8,271 nucleotides of DNA, taken from positions 1 to 8,271 of the forward strand of contig JAUXIU010000040.1 of the NCBI GenBank assembly GCA_030620895.1, written 5' to 3'. The notes beneath the pieces are model-generated. The model saw only the letters and a list, made by a program, of their open reading frames with translations. It did no database searches and was not told the origin of the DNA. A program made the position numbers and the translations under genes. Below, piece by piece: positions 1 through 6,912 of this stretch (position 1 is its first letter; every line of letters begins with the position of its first letter). Source of the DNA: Deltaproteobacteria bacterium. Its GTDB lineage: Bacteria > Desulfobacterota > GWC2-55-46 > S146-70 > JAUXIU01.

Positions 1-1
1 A

Positions 2-58
2 ATGACAATGAACGACGCTGGTAGAGAGGCTGCAGAAGTAATTCATAAAAGAATCTGA
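2..58 (+). CDS. C-terminal tail of an upstream gene (5' end outside window)
   Basis: An open frame enters from the left edge and ends at TGA 56-58. It reads as about 18 residues finishing in NDAGREAAEVIHKRI, a charged amphipathic stretch that would suit the final helix of a soluble protein. The two ATG codons at 2 and 8 have no visible ribosome binding site inside the window, so it is better read as the end of a longer gene than as a separate peptide. The fragment is too short to assign a family, and it could be a chance open frame. The 187 bases to the next start codon suggest that the following gene has its own promoter. Confidence 0.35.
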   Translation: MTMNDAGREAAEVIHKRI

Positions 59-147
59 CAAAGTGTGATTACAAAAATAGTTCCCTGGTTGTGCCCGGAA
101 CGAGGAGACGCCTTTCGGGACGATTGGCCATAAAAGTTTTCAATCTT

Positions 148-175
148 GTTTCCAGTGCAAAAACCCCCTGGAAAC
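148..175. repeat. Inverted repeat (8-bp arms, 12-base loop) upstream of icd
   Basis: GTTTCCAG (148-155) is perfectly complementary to CTGGAAAC (168-175) across a loop containing TGCAAAAA. It lies between the end of the upstream gene and icd. It could be a weak terminator for the upstream gene, although the nearest T-run (185-189) is nine bases beyond the stem. It could also be a protein binding site. Only the symmetry is directly seen. Confidence 0.4.
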
Positions 176-183
176 TGATTAAT

Positions 184-217
184 GTTTTTACGCTTTTTGA
201 AGTAAAAACAATTTTAC
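184..217. promoter_or_regulatory. Operator-like inverted repeat before icd
   Basis: GTTTTTAC (184-191) and GTAAAAAC (202-209) form a perfect 8-bp inverted repeat with a 10-base spacer. A third partial half-site, TTTTAC, follows at 212-217 and can also pair with GTAAAA at 202-207. The array ends 28 bases before the icd start, where an operator or a 5' UTR hairpin would sit. A weak -35-like TTGAAG overlaps it at 197-202, but I see no good -10 at the right distance. A regulatory role is inference from symmetry and position. Confidence 0.4.
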
Positions 218-227
218 GTATTGATAA

Positions 228-2468
<2,241 letters not shown>

Positions 2469-2489
2469 AGGTTAGTAAAGAAAAAGGGG

Positions 2490-2527
2490 TTGAAATCTTA
2501 CACTGAATGTGAGATTTCAAATTTTAT
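2490..2527 (+). terminator. Intrinsic terminator of icd
   Basis: A 13-bp stem starts 22 bases after the icd stop codon. TTGAAATCTTACA (2490-2502) pairs with TGTGAGATTTCAA (2508-2520), with one G-U pair, around a CTGAA loop, and is followed by ATTTTATT. The stem is AT-rich and the tail is interrupted by an A, so efficiency may be moderate. A-rich sequence before the stem (2480-2485) could also let it work on the opposite strand. Confidence 0.8.
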
Positions 2528-2580
2528 TGTCTGTAACAATTGTCTAATAATAGAGAGATACTTAGCCTATGTAAAAGTAA

Positions 2581-2592
2581 CTTGACAGCAAG
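2581..2592 (+). repeat. 12-bp direct repeat, copy 1 (CTTGACAGCAAG)
   Basis: The same 12 bases recur exactly at 2852-2863, so the two copies bracket the riboswitch and its terminator. Each copy contains TTGACA and is itself a small hairpin (CTTG/CAAG around ACAG). It may be a duplicated promoter element, the mark of an insertion or rearrangement, or chance. Confidence 0.5.
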
Positions 2593-2611
2593 ACATCATT
2601 TCAGGTTTAAT
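2582..2611 (+). promoter_or_regulatory. Probable sigma-70 promoter of the riboswitch-ATPase transcript
   Basis: A consensus -35 TTGACA (2582-2587) is followed after 18 bases by TTTAAT (2606-2611), five of six matches to TATAAT. Transcription would start near 2618, about 28 bases before the first riboswitch stem. It lies downstream of the icd terminator, as expected for an independent unit. It is inferred from consensus only. Confidence 0.6.
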
Positions 2612-2643
2612 AAGTCAAAGATTGGTAAATCTAGATGGAGTTT

Positions 2644-2744
2644 CTACAAAGGGGAGTAGCTTTATCAGCGGATGTCGTCAACACGTCTGCTTAAGGCAGG
2701 CCGGCACCGGTGGTTAGGTAAACCTAACAAGCGAGACCTTTGTC
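2644..2744 (+). promoter_or_regulatory. yybP-ykoY family manganese riboswitch
   Basis: This leader senses Mn2+ and controls the downstream transporter. The family hallmarks are present in order: CAAAGGGGAGTAGC (2647-2660), GTCGTCAA (2674-2681), CCGGC (2701-2705) and GACCTTTG (2735-2742). P1 pairs 2646-2652 with 2737-2743. An inner stem pairs 2669-2677 with 2702-2709, with one bulged A and one G-U pair. A further hairpin pairs GTTAGGT (2713-2719) with ACCTAAC (2722-2728). The conserved loop segments line up with the Lactococcus lactis yoaB leader, whose structure binds Mn2+ between two docked loops. Known family members precede P-type ATPases, MntP and TerC-like proteins, and a P-type ATPase follows here. 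The P1 3' strand doubles as the 5' arm of the terminator, so Mn2+ binding should switch expression ON. Confidence 0.94.
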
Positions 2745-2778
2745 ATTATACTTAGTATTATGGCAGAGGTTTTTTTTT
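2736..2778 (+). terminator. Riboswitch-controlled intrinsic terminator
   Basis: A 16-bp stem, 2736-2751 against 2755-2770, has two G-U pairs and one T-T mismatch, a three-base loop, and a run of nine T (2770-2778). Its 5' arm begins with ACCTTTG, which is the 3' strand of riboswitch P1. The two structures are therefore mutually exclusive. Without Mn2+ the terminator should form; with Mn2+ a stable P1 should hold the strand and permit read-through. The exclusivity is visible in the sequence; the direction of control follows the known yoaB-type mechanism. Confidence 0.92.
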
Positions 2779-2823
2779 ATTAGGAGGTGTAAGATAAACT
2801 GTTTAAAGACAGGTAGATTAGTG

Positions 2824-2854
2824 AAGATACCCCGCCCACAGGGCGGGGTATCTT
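2824..2854. repeat. GC-rich perfect palindromic repeat, copy A
   Basis: AAGATACCCCGCCC (2824-2837) is perfectly complementary to 2841-2854 around ACA. No T-run follows, so it is a poor terminator. The central 21 bases match copy B (2882-2922) except for the pair that closes the ACA loop, C-G here and T-A there. It resembles a REP or other short palindromic element inserted in the 5' leader of the ATPase mRNA. Confidence 0.85.
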
Positions 2855-2863
2855 GACAGCAAG
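2852..2863 (+). repeat. 12-bp direct repeat, copy 2 (CTTGACAGCAAG)
   Basis: This exactly repeats 2581-2592. It begins in the last three bases of palindrome A and carries the TTGACA used by the candidate second promoter. Confidence 0.5.
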
Positions 2864-2880
2864 GAAGTTTACATTACATT
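2853..2880 (+). promoter_or_regulatory. Candidate second promoter downstream of the riboswitch
   Basis: TTGACA (2853-2858) is followed after 16 bases by TACATT (2875-2880), a 4/6 match to the -10 consensus. If active, it would start transcription after the riboswitch terminator and give Mn2+-independent basal expression of the ATPase. The -10 is weak and the -35 belongs to a repeated 12-mer, so this is tentative. Confidence 0.3.
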
Positions 2881-2881
2881 A

Positions 2882-2922
2882 GCACGCCTTGACCCCGCCT
2901 ACAAGGCGGGGTCAAGGCGTGC
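2882..2922. repeat. GC-rich perfect palindromic repeat, copy B
   Basis: An 18-bp perfect stem pairs 2882-2899 with 2905-2922 around TACAA. The inner stem CCCCGCC/GGCGGGG is shared with copy A 28 bases upstream, while the outer stem (GCACGCCTTG and its complement) is unrelated to copy A yet fully paired. There is no T-run. In the mRNA it would make a very stable hairpin about 100 bases before the ATPase start, possibly affecting stability or elongation. Confidence 0.88.
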
Positions 2923-3023
2923 ATCCTGTTCACTATACAGTATGAATATCTGGATTTTGGATTTATTAAGAGTTTCGGTAGTGGAACTTAAGACTTAATA
3001 GGCGGGAGGTCTATAGGATAACA

Positions 3024-5657
3024 GTGCACTGGTATCAGATGAAGACAGAAGATATCCTGGAAGCATTAAAGACGGGTTTCCAGGGATTAAGCCTGGGAGA
3101 AGTAGGGAGGCGGCTCGAAGAGTACGGCCCGAACGAACTGAAAGAAAAAAAGAAGAGGACCACTCTCATGATGTTCCTTGATCAATTCAAGGATTTCATG
3201 ATCATCGTTCTTATCGTTGCTGCGGTTGTCTCCGGGGTTATCGGGGAAGTGTCAGATACCATAGCCATAGTGGTAATCATCGTCCTCAACGCCGTCATAG
3301 GTTTTGTCCAGGAATACAGGGCGGAGAAGGCCATGGCAGCCCTTAAGAAGATGGCGGCGCCAACCGCCGTCGTCATACGAAATGGCAAGCCTTCTAACAT
3401 CCCGGCCTCGGACCTTGTCCCTGGCGACATCGTCCTCCTTGAGGCCGGGAGGGTTATTCCGGCGGATATGAGACTCGTAGAGGCCGCTCAGTTAAAGGTA
3501 GAGGAAGCGGCCCTCACTGGGGAATCCATACCTGTGGAAAAACACACAAAGGTTATGCATGAAAGGGATCTGCCCCTCGGAGACAGGAAGAATTCGGCGT
3601 ATAATGGAACGTTTGTTACCTATGGTCGAGGTAAAGGGATAGTTGTGGCAACGGGAATGGATACGGAACTTGGCAAGATCGCCACCATGCTTCAGGAGGA
3701 AGAGGAGGTAAAGACACCGCTTCAAAAGAGGCTTGCAAGTTTCGGTCAGAGACTCGCCATAGCCATCCTTGCCATATGCGCAATAGTCTTCGGCATAGGT
3801 GTCTTCAGGGGGGAGCCCCCGCTGCTTATGCTCCTTACGGCCATCTCCCTCGCCGTTGCGGCAATCCCAGAAGCCCTCCCAGCCGTTGTAACCATCTCAC
3901 TCGCCTTCGGCGCTAGAAAACTGGTCAGACAGAACGCCTTGATAAGAAAGCTCCCTGCAGTTGAAACCCTCGGCTCCGTAACTTACATATGCTCTGATAA
4001 GACCGGTACCCTGACCATGAACAAGATGACCGTAGAGGAGTTCTACGTTGACGGTCGGCTCATAAAGGTCAAAGAACCTGCCTTCAGCAAAATCCTTCAG
4101 GTAGAGACAGGTACCCCTGCACATACATTTATGGCGGCCATGGCGATAAGCAATGACGCCTATATGGGTGACGACGGCAGTGTAATAGGCGACCCCACGG
4201 AGGTTGCCCTGTATAAAGCCGCTGTAGACAACGGTCTCGATAAAAGATCGCTTGAGAAGGATTTTCCGAGGGTCGCTGAGATACCATTTGATTCTGACAG
4301 AAAATGTATGACTACCTTCCATAGATGGCCAGAGGCGGATGGTAATTTTATATCCATTACAAAGGGGGCCATCGAGGTCTTAACTGAAAGGTCGCATGGG
4401 ATTTTGACTAGTGATGGAGTAAAACCCCTGGATATGGATGAGCTACTCAGGTTGAACGACAGGATGGCCGCCGATGGTCTGCGGGTACTTTGCATATCCA
4501 TGAAGAGATGGGAAAATATGCCTCTGGACATGTCTCCGGAAAACGTGGAGATCGGGCTTACCGTTTTAGGTCTTGTGGGTATAATAGATCCGCCGAGAGA
4601 AGAGGCAAAGGAGGCGATAGCAATATGTAAAAGTGCCGGGATAAAGCCTGTGATGATAACTGGCGACCATCCCATTACGGCGAGGGCAATAGCAAGGAGG
4701 CTCGGTCTTATCGAGGACACCTCAAAGGAGGTAATGACCGGAAGGGAGCTTGAGAAACTCCCCCTTGAAGAATTCGAAGAAGGCGTCGAGCATATCAGTG
4801 TTTATGCAAGAGTCTCTCCTGAGCAGAAACTTAAGATTGTTAAGGCCCTCCAAGACAAAGGGCAGTTTGTAGCCATGACAGGGGACGGTGTTAATGATGC
4901 TCCCGCCTTAAAGAGGGCGGATATCGGGATCGCCATGGGTATTACAGGAACGGACGTCTCAAAAGAGGTATCCCACATGATCCTGCTTGATGATAATTTT
5001 GCAACGATTATAAGGGCGGTCAAGGAGGGCAGGAGGATATTCGACAATATACGCAAATTCATCAAATACACGATGACAAGCAACTTCGGTGAGATACTAA
5101 CCATATTCCTGGCGCCTTTTTTCGGGCTTCCTATCCCCCTTCTGCCCATTCACATACTATGGATCAACCTTGTAACCGACGGACTCCCCGGCCTTGCCCT
5201 TGCAGCGGAGCCGGAGGAGAGGGGCATCATGAAAAGGCCGCCGCGGCATCCTCGGGAGAGCCTATTTGCTCACGGTCTCGGCACTCATATATTATGGGTA
5301 GGACTTTTAATGGGCGGTGTATCAATTTTTACGCAGGCATGGTCTATAAATACAGCTAATGCCCATTGGCAGACGATGGTCTTTACCGTGCTCGCTCTAA
5401 GTCAGATGGGAAATGTCCTTGCCATAAGGAATGATGAGGAATCGTTGTTTAAAAGCGGTCTATTGTCAAACAAACCCCTCCTTGGGGCAGTTCTTTTAAC
5501 CTTTGCCCTTCAGATGACAACGATATACGTACCTTCACTTCAGCCTATATTCAAAACCAAACCCCTAACATTGAGTGAGCTCATATTCACCCTGGCCATG
5601 TCATCAATTGTCTTTATTGCGATTGAGATCGAGAAATTATTTAGGCGGAGATTGTAA
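3024..5657 (+). CDS. P2-type cation-transporting ATPase, probable Mn2+ (or Ca2+) exporter
   Basis: This inner-membrane pump couples ATP hydrolysis to cation export. Its 877 residues give a full P2 architecture: N-terminal cation-ATPase domain (WY at 3-4 to about 50), M1-M2 (about 55-95), actuator with TGES 165-168, M3-M4 (242-295) with PEALP 282-286, phosphorylated Asp325 in DKTGTLT, nucleotide-binding KGA 447-449, DPPRE 522-526, TGD 546-548, hinge TGDGVNDAP 619-627, and M5-M10 (about 680-868). SERCA-type ligands are present in M5 (Asn687, Glu690) and M6 (Asn715, Thr718, Asp719); M8 has Gln794 where SERCA has Glu908. The start is GTG 3024: an in-frame stop at 2979-2981 and no upstream start allow nothing longer, and ATG 3039 would drop the conserved WY. 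TAGGA (3014-3018) lies five bases before GTG; GGGAGG (3004-3009) is farther off. Homology alone would say calcium; the manganese riboswitch upstream favours Mn2+ efflux. The pump fold is certain; the ion is inferred. Confidence 0.95.
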   Translation: MHWYQMKTEDILEALKTGFQGLSLGEVGRRLEEYGPNELKEKKKRTTLMMFLDQFKDFMIIVLIVAAVVSGVIGEVSDTIAIVVIIVLNAVIGFVQEYRAEKAMAALKKMAAPTAVVIRNGKPSNIPASDLVPGDIVLLEAGRVIPADMRLVEAAQLKVEEAALTGESIPVEKHTKVMHERDLPLGDRKNSAYNGTFVTYGRGKGIVVATGMDTELGKIATMLQEEEEVKTPLQKRLASFGQRLAIAILAICAIVFGIGVFRGEPPLLMLLTAISLAVAAIPEALPAVVTISLAFGARKLVRQNALIRKLPAVETLGSVTYICSDKTGTLTMNKMTVEEFYVDGRLIKVKEPAFSKILQVETGTPAHTFMAAMAISNDAYMGDDGSVIGDPTEVALYKAAVDNGLDKRSLEKDFPRVAEIPFDSDRKCMTTFHRWPEADGNFISITKGAIEVLTERSHGILTSDGVKPLDMDELLRLNDRMAADGLRVLCISMKRWENMPLDMSPENVEIGLTVLGLVGIIDPPREEAKEAIAICKSAGIKPVMITGDHPITARAIARRLGLIEDTSKEVMTGRELEKLPLEEFEEGVEHISVYARVSPEQKLKIVKALQDKGQFVAMTGDGVNDAPALKRADIGIAMGITGTDVSKEVSHMILLDDNFATIIRAVKEGRRIFDNIRKFIKYTMTSNFGEILTIFLAPFFGLPIPLLPIHILWINLVTDGLPGLALAAEPEERGIMKRPPRHPRESLFAHGLGTHILWVGLLMGGVSIFTQAWSINTANAHWQTMVFTVLALSQMGNVLAIRNDEESLFKSGLLSNKPLLGAVLLTFALQMTTIYVPSLQPIFKTKPLTLSELIFTLAMSSIVFIAIEIEKLFRRRL

Positions 5658-5697
5658 TTAGTGTCTATCAGAAATTCATTCGGGGACTGTCTACGCA

Positions 5698-5845
5698 GTT
5701 TGAGGATTGAGGAAAGAGGCTTGAGGCCGGAAGGAAAACGTTTGAGGTTAGAGGATAGAGGTTAGAGGTTTTTGCCTCCCTCCTCAATCCTCCATCCTCG
5801 GACGGTTTTATTGCCTCCAACCTCAGACCTCTAACAAAATCCGTC
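5698..5845. repeat. Degenerate purine-rich/pyrimidine-rich repeat tract
   Basis: The left part (about 5700-5770) is built from GAGGNT/AGAGG-like units, including GAGGTTAGAGG twice (5744-5754 and 5758-5768). The right part (5775-5835) carries complementary CCTC units. GAGGATTGAGGA (5702-5713) is exactly complementary to 5781-5792, and GTTAGAGGT (5761-5769) to ACCTCTAAC (5827-5835). A second nested stem pairs GACGGTTTT (5801-5809) with 5836-5845, with one bulged T. No coding frame with a credible start covers it. It looks like an eroded intergenic repeat family rather than a gene. Confidence 0.65.
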
Positions 5846-6052
5846 GGGGTTCCCACGTAAGTGGGTAGGGGATTGTCCCTAGCAATCCGGCCGTGCAGCA
5901 CGTCTCTTTTCTTTCTTTAAACACCGTCTTCAAGGTGGAAACATTAAGCGAAGGTGAGTTTTTTCAACAGTTTTGCTCTCATCTGTGGTATTTATAATAG
6001 TATAAGATAAAAGGTTTCTCATGAAGAAAGGGGCTAAAGTTTCAGAAGAGTT
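5846..6052. other. Rest of the 395-base intergenic spacer, no gene
   Basis: Small hairpins are visible: CCCAC/GTGGG around GTAA (5852-5865), GGATTG/CAATCC (5870-5888) and CGTGC/GCACG (5892-5902). The last is followed by a pyrimidine tract (5903-5919) that could act as a weak terminator for the ATPase, more than 200 bases after its stop codon. The far end holds the promoter and upstream ORF of the next gene. No coding frame with a start and ribosome binding site is seen between 5846 and 6020. Confidence 0.5.
5993..5998 (+). promoter_or_regulatory. Possible -10 box of the DUF2062 gene
   Basis: A perfect TATAAT lies 60 bases before the start codon and 23 before the upstream ORF. No good -35 stands 16-18 bases upstream (GTTTTG region, 5970-5976), so it may need an activator or be incidental. 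Confidence 0.4.
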
Positions 6053-6056
6053 ATGA
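6021..6056 (+). CDS. Possible 11-residue upstream ORF coupled to the DUF2062 gene
   Basis: ATG 6021 opens a frame reading MKKGAKVSEEL and ending at TGA 6054-6056, which overlaps the next start in the classic ATGA arrangement (6053-6056). AAAAGG (about 6009-6014) lies six bases upstream, a better ribosome binding site than the one directly before the DUF2062 start. It could serve translational coupling. It is very short and carries no recognisable attenuator codon run, so chance is possible. Confidence 0.3.
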   Translation: MKKGAKVSEEL

Positions 6057-6577
6057 TTAATAAGGGAAATAATCGCAAGGATAGCTTCCTTGCAAGGGCA
6101 AGGAGAAAGACCAGGCTCCTATATCTTAAGATACTGAGGCAGAGCGATACGCCAGAGAAGATTGCCCTTGGTGCGGCGATAGGTGTTGCGGCCGGAATAC
6201 TTCCGACATTCGGATTGGGTGCAATACTGGCACTGGGGGTTTCTTATATTGTAAGGGCTAATAAGGTTGCTGCTGTCCTGGGTAGTTTTATAATGAACCC
6301 TGTTACAACTCCTCTATTCTGGACCCTAAGTTCGACGGTTGGTGGGTTAATCTTCTGGGAGGAGAGGAGTTCTATTGTTGCCACCGTGCAAACACAGGAT
6401 ATCTTTGGTGGTATTAAATGGGCGTTTATTGTATTTCTTTCGGGGAGTGTAATTGTAGCTTCATCCTTCGCAATCGTGATCTATTTTGTTATGAGAAACC
6501 TGATTATAAGGCATAGGAAAAATAAACTCAAGAAGATGGGAAGGCAGGTCAGTAATTCTGCCGATAGCAAGGCGTAA
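6053..6577 (+). CDS. DUF2062 family membrane protein
   Basis: A 174-residue protein of unknown biochemical function. After a very basic N-terminus (residues 8-28, rich in Arg/Lys) comes the DUF2062 signature: TPEKIALGAAIGVAAGILPTFG at 33-54, then AILALGVSYIVRANKVAAVLG and the NPVTTPLFW segment at 82-90. Hydrophobic spans run roughly 36-66, 72-101 and 122-147, and the tail (152-163) is again basic, so it is an integral inner-membrane protein. The start is ATG 6053; an in-frame TAA at 6035-6037 excludes a longer form. Its own Shine-Dalgarno is weak (GAAGAG at 6045-6050), fitting coupling to the short upstream ORF. In other bacteria the domain often occurs near or fused to cell-envelope or glycosyltransferase genes, but nothing here points to a specific role. 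Confidence 0.88.
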   Translation: MINKGNNRKDSFLARARRKTRLLYLKILRQSDTPEKIALGAAIGVAAGILPTFGLGAILALGVSYIVRANKVAAVLGSFIMNPVTTPLFWTLSSTVGGLIFWEERSSIVATVQTQDIFGGIKWAFIVFLSGSVIVASSFAIVIYFVMRNLIIRHRKNKLKKMGRQVSNSADSKA

Positions 6578-6610
6578 ACCCAGATTATAATAAATCAAAG
6601 GTTACGTTAT

Positions 6611-6655
6611 GGGTTGAACTCGTAACTCGAAACACGCAACCCGAGCTTATTTTTT
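6611..6655 (+). terminator. Weak candidate terminator after the DUF2062 gene
   Basis: GGGTTG (6611-6616) pairs with CAACCC (6637-6642) around a 20-base loop with two AACTCG units, and TTATTTTTT follows at 6647-6655. The long loop and six-base gap before the T-run make it weak. The T-run is also the lysine codons of the minus-strand small gene, so part of the signal may be coincidence. Short TAACTCG/GCAACCC units like these look like a degraded intergenic repeat. Confidence 0.3.
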
Positions 6656-6763
6656 CCTCTCGGCCTTCCTCTGTATATATACGAATATTGAATAGCCACA
6701 GACTATGATACCTATGACAAAGATCCATCCGAATGTAGTGTTTGATAGGAAAGTGATATCCAT
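6647..6763 (-). CDS. Small single-span membrane protein, possible NSS transporter subunit
   Basis: This 38-residue reading frame begins at ATG (6763-6761) and ends at TAA (6649-6647). TGAGGA (6774-6769) stands five bases before the start, a strong ribosome binding site. The protein has a short polar N-terminus (MDITFLSNTT), one hydrophobic span (residues about 11-30, FGWIFVIGIIVCGYSIFVYI) and a basic tail (QRKAERKK), predicting N-out/C-in topology. It lies 149 bases downstream of the NSS transporter on the same strand. Bacterial NSS genes are sometimes followed by a tiny membrane subunit (MetS of MetPS, the MaAIMP_sms family), so a subunit role is reasonable, though I see no specific match to that family. 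Start site, RBS and protein logic support a real gene; function is inferred from context. Confidence 0.65.
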   Translation of the reverse strand: MDITFLSNTTFGWIFVIGIIVCGYSIFVYIQRKAERKK

Positions 6764-6776
6764 ATTAATCCTCAGA

Positions 6777-6897
6777 ACAGAGCGTCATAACTTGGCATAC
6801 CTGTGTTTCTCCTCGGCTCGTCGTTGCAGCGTACTACAGAGTACGCCTCACTCCTCCCCTTCGTCGTGCCTTGGTCTGCTTTGTTCTGACGCTCTGT
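6777..6897. repeat. 121-bp imperfect palindrome (MITE- or REP-like element)
   Basis: The ends are a perfect 11-bp inverted repeat, ACAGAGCGTCA (6777-6787) and its complement (6887-6897). Moving inward, about 18 of the outer 23 positions still pair. The exact centre is another perfect hairpin, GCGTACT/AGTACGC around ACAG (6829-6846). Between these, one arm is CT-rich without full pairing, and CGTCGT recurs in direct orientation (about 6819 and 6862). It fills nearly the whole gap between the NSS gene and the small membrane protein gene, ending three bases before the latter's ribosome binding site. No clear target-site duplication or coding frame is present. Confidence 0.7.
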
Positions 6898-6912
6898 ATG
6901 CGTATCTATTTA

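Noticed and set aside
65..133. 22-residue GTG-initiated frame upstream of icd
   Set aside because: No RBS and no recognisable features; it overlaps imperfect inverted repeats and is compatible with chance.
2824..2922. The two GC-rich hairpins as intrinsic terminators
   Set aside because: Neither is followed by a T-run, and both lie between a regulated promoter and its gene, where constitutive termination would silence the pump.
2942..2998. 18-residue plus-strand frame (MNIWILDLLRV...) before the ATPase
   Set aside because: No ribosome binding site precedes the ATG, and it is too short to judge; kept only as a candidate leader peptide.
4160..4720. 186-residue minus-strand open frame
   Set aside because: It lies fully antisense to the catalytic region of the P-type ATPase, has no recognisable domain, and follows from the codon bias of the real gene.
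5698..5845. Repeat tract as a CRISPR array
   Set aside because: The units are 9-12 bases, degenerate, and lack uniform repeats and spacers; no cas gene is present.
5668..5901. 77-residue minus-strand frame in the repeat tract
   Set aside because: It runs through the degenerate GAGG/CCTC repeats and hairpins; it has no RBS and no family resemblance.
6647..6763. Small frame as a frameshifted C-terminus of the NSS transporter
   Set aside because: The transporter already has its final helix, a basic tail and a stop codon, and the small frame has its own start and strong RBS.
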